From: Candida dubliniensis CD36
Lineage: Eukaryota; Ascomycota; Pichiomycetes; Serinales; Debaryomycetaceae
Length of the DNA stretch: 64,000 nucleotides
Assembly: GCF_000026945.1 (NCBI RefSeq)
Contig: NC_012864.1
Coordinates: forward strand, 1,178,001-1,242,000
Direction of reading: 5' to 3'
Below, piece by piece: positions 28,398-38,271 of this stretch (positions are counted from its first letter, which is position 1; each line of letters starts with the position of its first letter). The position numbers and the translations under genes were made by a program. The notes below the pieces were generated by a model that saw only the letters and a list, made by a program, of their open reading frames with translations, made no database searches and was not told where the DNA came from.

Positions 28398-31094
28398 TTA
28401 TGTAACTGGACATCCTATATCGTTTCCAAATACACCTTTCTCTTCTTCTAGTTTTGAATCTTCTAACGACCCACTATTATTTTTAATGATGATTGTTTCT
28501 GTGGAAATACCTTGGGTGGTGTCTTTATCTTCTTCGGGGAGTGACGGATCTCTATAATGATACCATTCAAGATACTGGAATTCCTCGTTGTATTTCACGT
28601 ACCCAGAAGTCAAGTAAATATCGCCATAGTCTAAAAATGGATAATGCCATTTGGGTACAAATATAATGCTAGGGGTTGTTTCAAGCGACAGATCTGACTT
28701 GTCGATTGATAACAGCAAAGAATATTTGACTGCCTTGATATCAAACTCGACAGCAACTATTGTGCCCTTTGTGGCCATAATGTATGGTCTTACAGTAGCC
28801 GATACAGCTCTCACCCCGTCTGGAGATGGGTAGCATTTTTTGAATTGGCGGTGGTAGATATTCTGGCTATGTGAAGTAATCAATGAACACTGAGACGAAG
28901 TATCGTCAGACTCGTAGCCCTCAGACGAATCCTTTTCAGAAGTGAAGGATGACTCCGAAGCAGCCGAACGTGTGCTGCCTCTCGATGCACTTAACCCCAT
29001 TTTAGTAGCTACTACCGCACGACGAAGTGCAGCTCGTGGATCTTTTTTGGATGACCTTCGTCTGCGTCGTCTCGAACTGATACTCTGGCTTTCATTATAA
29101 TCCTCGTCAAACGTTAGCAAACGATCATCCGGAGACCAAAATGAAAAGTCTTCGTTATTCCAGTTGTCGCCCCATTTGTGATTGTTGGCACTGTTGTAAC
29201 ACCAATAAGTGTGTGACATATTTGCGCCTTCAAGAGCATTGCTGATGGCGTCTAACGCAGCCGTTTGAGAATCAAACATCCCATCTCTGTAAGCACGCTT
29301 TCTGTCCATATCAAACGGCATACCGGTTTCGGACATTAAGATAGGAATTTCTCCCAAATGGGTATTGCACTCGTTTCTCATTTCCATAAACTGTTTCTTT
29401 AAGCAATTTCTAATTGCTCTTTCTCCAAACACAATACCCAAAACCGGATTTAAATAACGATTGCGCATTATCCCAAGAGTGTCGACATTGTACTTCACGT
29501 TCCAGCACTTGAACATTAGTGATAACCCGTCGTAGTAATGTGGACAGTACACAGTTTTCTTATCAATTATATTTCTCTCATCAAGTTTTAGGGTTGGTGG
29601 AATTTCCAACACGGGTGTCAGCATAAACACAAACAGATCGGGACACACCTCTCTAACAACATTTTTAAATGCAATATAATGATCAACAAAATGGTTGTTG
29701 ACAAAATACTCAGCGTCGATTTTGGTACTAGAATTGTGTAGCTTCGCAAAGTATTCTGGCTCAAGCATTTCACATTTAGAACTGACCTCTAATCGTTGCT
29801 CTTGTGTGAGTTCCTGTAGAGAATTGAAATCAAACCCTTCAGTCCATTTCCAGATACCTTTGTGAGCAAAAATGCATTTGCCAATGGGCCAGTCTGCACA
29901 CCTCTTAAAACCGTAATGTTTGTCAACTCTTTTTGCATTAGCACGAGAAATCCATGCCCGTGTTCCCCGTGGATCGACAATTTTGATACCCGTTTTGCGG
30001 GGCCCAGTCACACTTATGTGGTATTCGTCTACCTCACAGGTCAACCCCATACCCAATTTCATGGCCTGGAAAGCTGTTGGTGTGGTCCCAACACGCAATT
30101 GTTGGTAGTCGGGAATTCGGCTCAAATCGGGATACCCAATTAATCCACTGTTGGGTTCATTCATCGACTCAAATCCGAGGATGGTTCCGTTTTTTATCAA
30201 TTTGGGAAGCTTTCGACAAATACGTTTCCAAAGGAATTCCACTGCTCCAAGATAGTGGTTTTGTAAATAGTCTTGGATGTTTTCACCATTCAAATTCAAA
30301 TCAGGGAAATAAGTCTTACCAGCAAAGAATAATGTGAACATGACAAGCGATGCTAGACGTTTGTAGTTGGAAGTCCAAAGCATCTTGTGATAGGTGTCTG
30401 ATGAATCATGGAACCTTGGTTCGTTGTGCAAGATGGCTGCCTCGGTCTTGGCAAAGCATTTTGGGTCTAGTCCAGCAGCATAAAAGGTCCACATAGGTGC
30501 TCCGCTGCCTCCAGAATACCGTGACCAAACGTCTTGGTGGAACTCGAGAAACACATACAATCCGCCCATCTCGCCAATGATTTTTAGAACTTCAATGGTA
30601 TAGTCAACAAACTCACGGTCGTATTTTCCTGGTCCCGCATGTTCCATCGCCTCCCATGTGATCAAATATCTAATGGTAGTATACCCCCAGTCCTTGATTC
30701 GCTGAAGGTGCATTCTAGCTTCTTGTAAGGGGAACGGTCTCCCTACAAAGGATACATTATCTCCATCGAAAAAAATACTAGCGGGGTCAGTACAGTCGCC
30801 TTCATAAGTGGGCATATAGGGAGTTGCAGGTAATTTCATCTGTGAATCAACATTTATGCCCTTGAGAGTTACTTTCCTTCCTGTCTTTTTATCTATAAAA
30901 TCACCGTGCATGTTTGATTCCAAAGGTGTGCATTCTAATATGGATGTGGTGGTGCTGGTGGCTGCTTGGATAGACTGTTGACGGGAATACCTTCTTTTTA
31001 ATGGTCGTACCCCAGATATGGATACCGGAGATGCACTCAGGTATAAGCTTATCCGGTCCTGGATGAGTTCGCTGGCGTATCTTGCAGACTGCAT
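28398..31094 (-). CDS. EGH1: Ergosteryl-beta-glucosidase, glycoside hydrolase family 5
   Basis: 898 residues from ATG at 31094 (the frame reaches further only by TTG). The GH5 barrel starts at about residue 80 with KKTGRKVTLKGINVDSQMK. The acid/base glutamate is in GFESMNEPNSG and the nucleophile in ILMSETGMPFD. A serine/arginine-rich insert (about 690-760) separates the barrel from a beta-sandwich-like C-terminal domain. The architecture is that of S. cerevisiae Egh1 (YIR007W), which hydrolyses steryl glucosides and glucosylceramide-type lipids in the vacuole. Candida makes glucosylceramide, so that substrate is plausible here. Confidence 0.85.
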   Translation of the reverse strand: MQSARYASELIQDRISLYLSASPVSISGVRPLKRRYSRQQSIQAATSTTTSILECTPLESNMHGDFIDKKTGRKVTLKGINVDSQMKLPATPYMPTYEGDCTDPASIFFDGDNVSFVGRPFPLQEARMHLQRIKDWGYTTIRYLITWEAMEHAGPGKYDREFVDYTIEVLKIIGEMGGLYVFLEFHQDVWSRYSGGSGAPMWTFYAAGLDPKCFAKTEAAILHNEPRFHDSSDTYHKMLWTSNYKRLASLVMFTLFFAGKTYFPDLNLNGENIQDYLQNHYLGAVEFLWKRICRKLPKLIKNGTILGFESMNEPNSGLIGYPDLSRIPDYQQLRVGTTPTAFQAMKLGMGLTCEVDEYHISVTGPRKTGIKIVDPRGTRAWISRANAKRVDKHYGFKRCADWPIGKCIFAHKGIWKWTEGFDFNSLQELTQEQRLEVSSKCEMLEPEYFAKLHNSSTKIDAEYFVNNHFVDHYIAFKNVVREVCPDLFVFMLTPVLEIPPTLKLDERNIIDKKTVYCPHYYDGLSLMFKCWNVKYNVDTLGIMRNRYLNPVLGIVFGERAIRNCLKKQFMEMRNECNTHLGEIPILMSETGMPFDMDRKRAYRDGMFDSQTAALDAISNALEGANMSHTYWCYNSANNHKWGDNWNNEDFSFWSPDDRLLTFDEDYNESQSISSRRRRRRSSKKDPRAALRRAVVATKMGLSASRGSTRSAASESSFTSEKDSSEGYESDDTSSQCSLITSHSQNIYHRQFKKCYPSPDGVRAVSATVRPYIMATKGTIVAVEFDIKAVKYSLLLSIDKSDLSLETTPSIIFVPKWHYPFLDYGDIYLTSGYVKYNEEFQYLEWYHYRDPSLPEEDKDTTQGISTETIIIKNNSGSLEDSKLEEEKGVFGNDIGCPVT

Positions 31095-31182
31095 TAGTAA
31101 GAGCGTACAATAATTAAAGAAAGAAAACAAGTAGGTTACCCCAATAAATTTATTGAGTGCGGGAAAAATTGTGCTATTTTTT

Positions 31183-31184
<2 letters not shown>

Positions 31185-31215
<31 letters not shown>
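31185..31215. repeat. Poly-T tract, 31 bases
   Basis: A T31 run follows a shorter T-run, between the divergently read EGH1 upstream region and the PRP22 stop. It is the longest homopolymer in the window and will be length-variable and error-prone in sequencing. Confidence 0.9.
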
Positions 31216-31255
31216 CAGCATGCCGCAAATAAAATCACACTACAAACTATTTATC

Positions 31256-34200
31256 CTATCTCCTTTTAGCTGGGCGGTGAGAACTGAGTCGCCAACTATC
31301 TTTCTTTTGTCGAGAAAATAGCGGCACAATTTTTTGTTTCTTTTTGATCTCTTGCACGGTTTTGGCATCCGCGGGTCTAAAGTACTTTGGTGCAAGTTCA
31401 TATAGCCAATTAGGATCTATGATTGTCACACAGTGCATATACTCTTTTGATGTAAGCAATAACGTGTGGTAAATAACATACTGCGGTTTCTTGCCGTATA
31501 GAGAAGACGACGGGTGTAAGAATACCAATGTGTTTTCGTTTAGTGTTTTGTACCCTTCGCCTTCCTGCCTTTTGGCTGAATTCTTAAAGTACCCAGAACA
31601 GAAAGTCCTCCTAACCCGGTCTACATCATTGCCACACGACATGGTCTTGTATCCAAAACGATGCATAATCAACTTTAGCTGTTTTCGTACCTCCATAGCC
31701 CGACGCATGCTTCTTTCTTGTATGAAATTATCTCGACACCATGTTTTACTATAATTGTTGCGACACCACAGTTGGAAAACGTTTAGCAAAGTTAAGTGGT
31801 CACCTAAGGAGTGGTGGAATCGAGTTTTTCGCTGGTCAGCCAATGCTTGTTTATCTTTTGGGCGGTAAAATATCGTTTGTACCGACAACATGGCAACAAT
31901 GCTTAGAATTTCTTCTGTACATTCGTATTCAACAGATTGGATTAATGTCTTTGCAAGTGCAGGTTCCATTGGTAAATCTGCCATTTTCCTTCCTAAAGTT
32001 GTCAAATTCCCATTATCGTCTAGTGCATCAAGAATATACAAATCCTCTAGTGCAGTAAGCATGGTGGTGGTGGATGGTGGGTCCATAAATTCGAAATTTA
32101 CAAGATCGTGAATCCCCATTGCTTTTAACATTAGAATTGTGTGAGATAGATTTTGTCTTTGTATTTCAGGGATGGTATTTGGTATCATTTCCTTTTCGTA
32201 AGCCTGTTCGGTGTATAATCTGTAGCATTTTCCAGGGCCGGTTCTCCCTGCTCTACCACTACGTTGGTTTGCTTGTGCCTTGCTTATTGGTGTCACCCTC
32301 AAAGAATCCATACCCAACTTGGAATCGTACATATTTATTTTAACAAACCCAGGGTCAACAACATAGTATATTCCGTCAATGGTGATCGATGTCTCGGCAA
32401 TATTGGTAGCCAAAATCACTTTTCTTGAACCAGGCGGAGTTGGCTCAAAAATACGGGTTTGCATTTCTGAAGGAAGTGCTGAGTATACAGGGAGGATTAT
32501 TAGCTCGGGTACATTGTCGCCTAATAATTTCATTCGTTCGTGTAATGCCTCACAGCTAGTTTCAATCTCCTCTTGACCAGTAAGAAACACTAAAATGTCG
32601 CCAGCAGGTTCTGCAACGTGGATTTGGATAACCGACTCTAATGCGGCAGCAAGATAATCCATTTCTGGTGCTTTTGTGTATAGTACCTCTACGGGGAATG
32701 TCCTTCCCGGAATGGTTATAATTGGGCAATTGTTAAAGTACCGAGAAAACTTGTTTGAATCTAAGGTTGCCGAAGTAACAATCACTTTTAGGTTAGGGTT
32801 TTGTTTAGCGGCATTTTTGAGCAAGGCAAACAAAACGTCAGTGGCAATTGTTCTTTCGTGGGCTTCATCCAACATGATTACTGAGTACCGGTTCATATTC
32901 GGGTCGTTCAACGCCTCACGTTCCAACATCCCATCTGTCATGTACTTGATTACCGTGTTTTCACTAGTTACGTCTTCAAATCTAATAGTATAACCAACAG
33001 TATCTCCAAGCTGGCACCCAACTTCTTCAGACACTCTTTTTGCTACCGATTCAGCAGCAACTCTTCTAGGTTGGGTGCACCCTATTAGTTTTGTATCACC
33101 GTTGATTTTATTCATTCCTTCTTCATATATGTATTGAACAATTTGGGTGGTTTTCCCTGAGCCTGTTTCTCCAACAATCACTACAAACTGGTTCTCCCGT
33201 ATGGCTTCAACTAATTGTGTTCGCATGGCGTACACAGGCAACATGCATCGTTGTTCCTGTATGGGAAGACTGGTCCGCTTCCCAAATGTCTCTGTCTTGT
33301 TGGATTTTTTCCATTTTGAAATGAACGACTCGGTATCAATGTCGACGTTACTTACTGGTTCTGAGGTTTGAAATAACGGGTCTGACATTTCTGATTGTAT
33401 TTTTTCTTCTTTTTGTCTTTGCTTTTTTTGTTTCAACTTTTCTTCCTTGAAGTCTCTGGCAAACTTGGATCCTCTTTGCGCTGATTTGCTTAATGGACCC
33501 AGCCGGTTAACAGGAATGGGATTGGTTTCAGGAAAGTCTTTTGTGACTTTAACACTTTTCAAGAAATCTGGTTTCTTATCGTTCAACTCGATATGCAAAT
33601 CATTGGTTTTTTCTTTATGTGGGTTTTCTATATCTTCTTCCTCGTCCAATTCTGGGTAGGCGTCAGCAGACACTGCACCAGAACTGATAAGTTGGCGTAT
33701 TTCCCAGCGCTCGGGAGAAGTCAACTTTCTTTTTGGTCTTGGCTGTCGCTCATGGTGTCTTCCTCGGAGTATTGACTCTTCTTGTCCGGTGGTCTGGTTT
33801 ATTCCTCGCATTGATAAGGATATTTTAGTGTGATTGGCTTGAATATCGATTACTTTCGCAAATACCTTCTGCTTTGGTTGTAGGATGTTGGTGGACTCGA
33901 TTCGTGATCCGTCAAAGGACATTTGTGAAATGTGGCATAGGCCAGATGTATTCTCTATCTTGATAAAAGCACCATAGTTCGTTAAGCCTTCTACAGTTCC
34001 AGAATATATTTCACCTACCCTTATGGGTTGAGGTGGTTTGCTGGTACGTGATATTTGATTGTAAACATCCTTTATGAACTCATCTTCAAATTCGTCACCC
34101 CCATTATCTTTGACAACTTTTTTGAATTCATCAAGTGTTGGGCTGGTAGATTTTTCATATAAGTTTATTAAGAACTTTGCAATGAGTACAACATTTTCAT

Positions 34201-34264
34201 CGTTTTCGGGGAGCTCCAAATGTTTCTGGACTATTGAGAGGAGTTGGGAATCGGATTGTGTCAT
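31256..34264 (-). CDS. PRP22: Spliceosomal DEAH-box RNA helicase Prp22
   Basis: 1002 residues. An S1 RNA-binding domain (about 82-153: GEIYSGTVEGLTNYGAFIKI) precedes the helicase core with GETGSGKTTQ, LDEAHERT, TSATLDS, ATNIAETSIT and QRSGRAGRTGPG. The winged-helix, ratchet and OB-fold domains follow to the basic end. The S1-plus-DEAH layout identifies Prp22, which acts in the second step of splicing and then releases the mature mRNA. Divergent from RPN5 with 292 bp between starts. Confidence 0.96.
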   Translation of the reverse strand: MTQSDSQLLSIVQKHLELPENDENVVLIAKFLINLYEKSTSPTLDEFKKVVKDNGGDEFEDEFIKDVYNQISRTSKPPQPIRVGEIYSGTVEGLTNYGAFIKIENTSGLCHISQMSFDGSRIESTNILQPKQKVFAKVIDIQANHTKISLSMRGINQTTGQEESILRGRHHERQPRPKRKLTSPERWEIRQLISSGAVSADAYPELDEEEDIENPHKEKTNDLHIELNDKKPDFLKSVKVTKDFPETNPIPVNRLGPLSKSAQRGSKFARDFKEEKLKQKKQRQKEEKIQSEMSDPLFQTSEPVSNVDIDTESFISKWKKSNKTETFGKRTSLPIQEQRCMLPVYAMRTQLVEAIRENQFVVIVGETGSGKTTQIVQYIYEEGMNKINGDTKLIGCTQPRRVAAESVAKRVSEEVGCQLGDTVGYTIRFEDVTSENTVIKYMTDGMLEREALNDPNMNRYSVIMLDEAHERTIATDVLFALLKNAAKQNPNLKVIVTSATLDSNKFSRYFNNCPIITIPGRTFPVEVLYTKAPEMDYLAAALESVIQIHVAEPAGDILVFLTGQEEIETSCEALHERMKLLGDNVPELIILPVYSALPSEMQTRIFEPTPPGSRKVILATNIAETSITIDGIYYVVDPGFVKINMYDSKLGMDSLRVTPISKAQANQRSGRAGRTGPGKCYRLYTEQAYEKEMIPNTIPEIQRQNLSHTILMLKAMGIHDLVNFEFMDPPSTTTMLTALEDLYILDALDDNGNLTTLGRKMADLPMEPALAKTLIQSVEYECTEEILSIVAMLSVQTIFYRPKDKQALADQRKTRFHHSLGDHLTLLNVFQLWCRNNYSKTWCRDNFIQERSMRRAMEVRKQLKLIMHRFGYKTMSCGNDVDRVRRTFCSGYFKNSAKRQEGEGYKTLNENTLVFLHPSSSLYGKKPQYVIYHTLLLTSKEYMHCVTIIDPNWLYELAPKYFRPADAKTVQEIKKKQKIVPLFSRQKKDSWRLSSHRPAKRR

Positions 34265-34527
34265 GGTGAAGAGATGAGTTGGTAAAGTTTTTCTTCACAC
34301 CAAAAAGTTTTTTTTGAGGGGGTTGCCACACTGGGTATTTTGGGGTATACCAAACAACAACTATCTGGAATATGAGATTTGGGAGTGCCGAGATGTGACT
34401 ACTCTTGTAATGGGCTACCCAGTAGGAAAGGTTGGACTAAAACCAGTGATTGGTTGTTTTTGGTTTACGCACGATTGTGCAAACCAGACTTGATCAAAAA
34501 TCGAGTTGATTTTTTTTTTTTTCCCAG

Positions 34528-34536
34528 TTCGCCACC
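34528..34536 (-). promoter_or_regulatory. Possible PACE-like element upstream of RPN5
   Basis: The reverse strand reads GGTGGCGAA, one mismatch from the S. cerevisiae Rpn4 element GGTGGCAAA. It is only 21 bp before the RPN5 ATG, so it may be in the leader; the support is weak. Confidence 0.25.
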
Positions 34537-34556
34537 ATTTCTGATTAACCACAACC

Positions 34557-35933
34557 ATGTCAAGAGAAGACCCAATTAAGGCTGAAAAAGACTTTTCTGC
34601 TACTTTAGATGAACAATTTCCATTGATTGAAAAGATCTCTGACTATAAGCAGGCTTTGGATAAGTACCTTGTGTTGGAGAAACAGACTCGTCAATCGTCC
34701 GATTTGGCTTCATCAAAACGAGTCCTCAACAAGATTGTTACTACATTGGTCGCGAATAATGACTGGGATTATTTGAATGATTTGATAACTATTTTGTCAA
34801 AGAAACACGGACAACTTAAGTCGTCAATTCAAGCGTTTATTAAAGATGTGATTGATAATTTGAGCAGGTTGGATGAAAACAACAAACAGCAATTAGAGTT
34901 GAAGATGAAGTTGATTGAAACTATTAGAACAGTCACAGACAAAAAGATCTTTGTTGAAGTTGAAAGGGCTATTGTTTCCAGACAGTTGGCCAAGATCCAC
35001 TTGAATAAATTGAATGATTTGGATAAGGCAGTTGAAATATTGTGTGATCTACAAGTAGAAACATATTCGTTAATGCCATTTAGTGACAAGATTGAATATA
35101 TTTTAGAGCAAATTCAATTGACCTTACAAAAGGGGGATTATGCCCAAGCCAAGATTTTGAGTCGAAAGATTTTGTTGAAATCGTTAAGGAACTTTGACAA
35201 AGCTGATGAGTTCAAGGCTACTTATTTGAGATACTTGATCGACATTAACGTGTTTGATTATGATTACATTTCAATTGTCAAGAACTTATTGTTGTTGATT
35301 GAGATTCCGTTGATTAAGGAATCAGCAGAATATAAGGAGTACTTGGTGCTGATTATTTATTATATTGTTTTGTCGACCTATGATCCCCACCAAAATGATT
35401 TAATCAACAGAATCAAATCAAACACAGTGTTTACCAAGAATGTTGAGGGTAATATTGTTAAGTTGTTGGATATTTTCACCACTAACGAGTTGATTCATTG
35501 GTCAAGAATCGAATCCTTGTACAAAGCGTCATTTGCCGATTCCAAGATATTTGCTGATGAAACAAACTACAAAAACTTGCAAAAGAGAATTATTGAGCAT
35601 AATCTTCGTGTGATTAACAAGTTCTATCAATCTATCAGGTTAGATAGATTGGCGCAATTGTTGCAACTATCTGTCGACGAAGCTGAACTGTATGTTAGTG
35701 AATTAGTGAACCAAGGAATGATTGTTGCCAAGATTAATCGACCAAAAGGTCTTGTCAAGTTTGACAAAACCAAACACGTTGAAGGAAGCGATCCTCGAAC
35801 CAGTGATAACCATATTAACGCTTTATTGAATGATTGGTGCTACGATATTGAGAAATTGTTAGAAGAGGTTGATGCAATAGGTCATTTGATAAACAAAGAA
35901 GAGATGATGTACGGGATCAAGCAGAAAAGTTAG
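34557..35933 (+). CDS. RPN5: 26S proteasome regulatory lid subunit Rpn5
   Basis: 458 residues, almost wholly helical. TPR-like solenoid helices fill the first about 320 residues and a PCI domain covers about 330-430, with the winged-helix part in RLAQLLQLSVDEAELYVSEL. The N-terminus (DFSATLDEQFPLIEKI) is the usual Rpn5 start. Rpn5 is a lid subunit that contacts Rpn11 and the base, and may be shared with the COP9 signalosome in yeasts. Confidence 0.93.
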   Translation: MSREDPIKAEKDFSATLDEQFPLIEKISDYKQALDKYLVLEKQTRQSSDLASSKRVLNKIVTTLVANNDWDYLNDLITILSKKHGQLKSSIQAFIKDVIDNLSRLDENNKQQLELKMKLIETIRTVTDKKIFVEVERAIVSRQLAKIHLNKLNDLDKAVEILCDLQVETYSLMPFSDKIEYILEQIQLTLQKGDYAQAKILSRKILLKSLRNFDKADEFKATYLRYLIDINVFDYDYISIVKNLLLLIEIPLIKESAEYKEYLVLIIYYIVLSTYDPHQNDLINRIKSNTVFTKNVEGNIVKLLDIFTTNELIHWSRIESLYKASFADSKIFADETNYKNLQKRIIEHNLRVINKFYQSIRLDRLAQLLQLSVDEAELYVSELVNQGMIVAKINRPKGLVKFDKTKHVEGSDPRTSDNHINALLNDWCYDIEKLLEEVDAIGHLINKEEMMYGIKQKS

Positions 35934-36007
35934 ACAAATAGGGATATTGTACCACATAAACAAATAAACAAAACAAAACAAAAAAAAAAAAAAACGTAGA
36001 ATACACA

Positions 36008-37363
36008 CTAAAGCAAGGCGATACCAGCGGCTAAAGCAACGATACTTAAGAAGCCAGTACTGGCAACAGCAGCGTCGTTCTTTTTCGATGAAGTTGAGCC
36101 AGTAGAAGTTGTTGATGAGCTAGTAGCTTGGCTGGTTTGGCTTGGAGATGCACGGCTAGAGGCAGTAATGGTAGAAGTATAGTTACCGGTGTCGTCGATA
36201 TCGTTTCCCTTGGCATTACAGTTGCCTTGGACGTAAGCGTCAAATCCATGACCAGTAGGCTGAGCAAGACCTTTCAAGTACTTTAATGCCCCTTTGGGAG
36301 TGTCGGGAATTTCCTCAGTGACATTCCAAATGTTTGATTTTGGAGGACAGTTGTTCCCGCCAGTAGATTTCAAGTAGCCACCGTCGCCTGATGGGTTCTT
36401 GGTTTTTTCAAGTGCAGATTTTAAATTATCAAAGTCGTCGTTGGTGGTGACACTGTCGCCTTTTAATTCTACCAATCCATAGTTAGAAGCCTCTTCGGAG
36501 TATTCGTAGACCAACCCACCAGAAAACACCGACGACATATCGGTGGAGTAAATTGCTTCGATTTCAGAAAATGGTCTTGGGTGTTTAGCATTACAACCAA
36601 ATTCGGAAAAGAATAATGGCACGGTATAGTTTGCAAAATCTTTCATTTCCTGGGAATACTGGGAAGTAGTCATACTGGCGTCGCCACACCAGGAATAGTC
36701 ATTAATACCGTACATGTCGATTCTGGCCAAGTCATCGTCTCCGCAATTGAAATAAAGACCAGATGGTAATCTATACTCATCAACACTGGCAGCAGAATAA
36801 CCAACAGGGATGGTTCTTAATCCTCTGTTCTTGATAAAAGTTTTCATGTCTCTAACAACAGCCTTGACGTAAGGAGCAGCTTCTAAAGATGGACCATCGT
36901 TGATAACCTCATTACCAGCAAAGAACCCCAAGGTGTTGTCGAACTGGGCAAATTCTACAATAGATGCAAATACTTCTTGCAAATAGTCACTATTGTAAGA
37001 ACAAGCAGCATCGCTTCTAGTGATTGAGGAGTGTGGGGTATTGACATCGAGAATCACGTAAATACCAGCTTGAGCCAAAGTGTCCATACACTCGGTATGG
37101 TTTTTGGTGTTATCGATAGAGTAAACTCTAACGGTGTTGATACCCAAGTCTTGGAAATACTTGACGTCTCTTTCACAGACCTTGGCATCAGCCAAAGGGT
37201 CTTCCAACTCGGAGGACCCACCGGGTTGGTAGTCAACCCCTCTAATATAAAATCTTTCACCACTGTCGTTGTTCCAGAACGCATTACCTTCGACTTTAAT
37301 GGAAGCAATGGACAAGACAGATGATGCCAAGGATAAGTAAGTAACTATAGATTTAAACAACAT
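36008..37363 (-). CDS. PGA4: GPI-anchored beta-1,3-glucanosyltransferase, Gas family (GH72)
   Basis: 451 residues. A signal peptide (MLFKSIVTYLSLASSVLSIA) leads to the GH72 domain beginning IKVEGNAFWNNDSGERFYIR. The catalytic glutamates lie in FFAGNEVIND (acid/base) and LFFSEFGCN (nucleophile). A serine/threonine-rich stem (about 395-430) and a hydrophobic C-terminus preceded by small residues (SSKKNDAAVAS) form a GPI-attachment signal. No CBM43 cysteine module is visible. The enzyme elongates and remodels beta-1,3-glucan at the plasma membrane. Four Swi4-type boxes lie in its promoter. Confidence 0.95.
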   Translation of the reverse strand: MLFKSIVTYLSLASSVLSIASIKVEGNAFWNNDSGERFYIRGVDYQPGGSSELEDPLADAKVCERDVKYFQDLGINTVRVYSIDNTKNHTECMDTLAQAGIYVILDVNTPHSSITRSDAACSYNSDYLQEVFASIVEFAQFDNTLGFFAGNEVINDGPSLEAAPYVKAVVRDMKTFIKNRGLRTIPVGYSAASVDEYRLPSGLYFNCGDDDLARIDMYGINDYSWCGDASMTTSQYSQEMKDFANYTVPLFFSEFGCNAKHPRPFSEIEAIYSTDMSSVFSGGLVYEYSEEASNYGLVELKGDSVTTNDDFDNLKSALEKTKNPSGDGGYLKSTGGNNCPPKSNIWNVTEEIPDTPKGALKYLKGLAQPTGHGFDAYVQGNCNAKGNDIDDTGNYTSTITASSRASPSQTSQATSSSTTSTGSTSSKKNDAAVASTGFLSIVALAAGIALL

Positions 37364-38271
37364 TGGGAGAAATGAACGAACGAATAATAGTCAGTAAGCC
37401 TTAAAGGAAAGTAAAGCTGTTTGCCAGGGCAGGAAAAGAATGTGTTGTAATTTGTTTTGGTTTTGGTGAGGGGGGGGGGTACAAAAATGAGACCACATTT
37501 TTTTCGTGAATCATAACAATTTAAAAAATCACGAAACAATTAGATTCAGTTTCATGCAGGACATTGTGTAAATTTTAGGTTTTCGTGAAGCAAATACGAA
37601 ATATCTGGAACGGTGGAGGGGAAAGTGATCTTTCTAAAGACTGTAAGAAAAACTTGAAAAGCTGTAAGGTATAAGGTTTATAATAGTTTTGAACTATCTT
37701 GATTAGAAACAATATAATATTAAATTAAGATATAAAAAGAGTTGTTGTTAAAAGAAAACAGATATAAATGTTATAAAAATAAACCTTAATTAACATCCTT
37801 ATAATTGATAACTAGTCGTGTGAACAAGAACAAATATAAAGAATGTCACGAAACAGCAGAAAGCCTCTACTCATTGTGTTGTGTGCAAGAAGTGTAGAAG
37901 GGTGTTTCTTATCTCATGTGTGGTGAGCCTTAACAATTGTAGGTTGAAAAATTTCGGACAATAAAGGTTAGTTTCGGCAATTTTTTTTTTTTTTTGCAGA
38001 AATATTAGACCAAAAATGTAAAGTACCACACAACAAATTCAGCCCAAGCAACGCCCTTCAAATGGTATTAGCAATCCCATTATAGCTGGTTATGATAAGT
38101 CCAATCATATGTGTAGACATATTTGGTGTGGTTTTTGTTTGGACATTTTTGAGCATTTAACACGTAAGTTGAAAAAAAAAAAAAAAAATCTCAATCAACA
38201 ACAAATCGACAGTTGGATAACATAAAAAAAAAAAAAACTGCCAAAACTTCCTGTCAATCAAGCAACTCATC
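37364..38271. promoter_or_regulatory. Divergent PGA4/APM1 intergenic region
   Basis: 908 bp shared by two divergent genes. It contains four Swi4-type boxes on the PGA4 side, a G10 homopolymer at 37470-37479 and dA:dT tracts near 37981-37996, 38171-38188 and 38224-38237. No open frame of note. Confidence 0.5.
37502..37853. promoter_or_regulatory. Cluster of four Swi4/Swi6 cell-cycle boxes (CACGAAA) upstream of PGA4
   Basis: Perfect CACGAAA or its complement TTTCGTG occurs at 37502-37508, 37530-37536, 37581-37587 and 37847-37853, i.e. 139, 167, 218 and 484 bp before the PGA4 start. Cell-wall glucan genes are classic SBF targets at G1/S. Confidence 0.55.
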
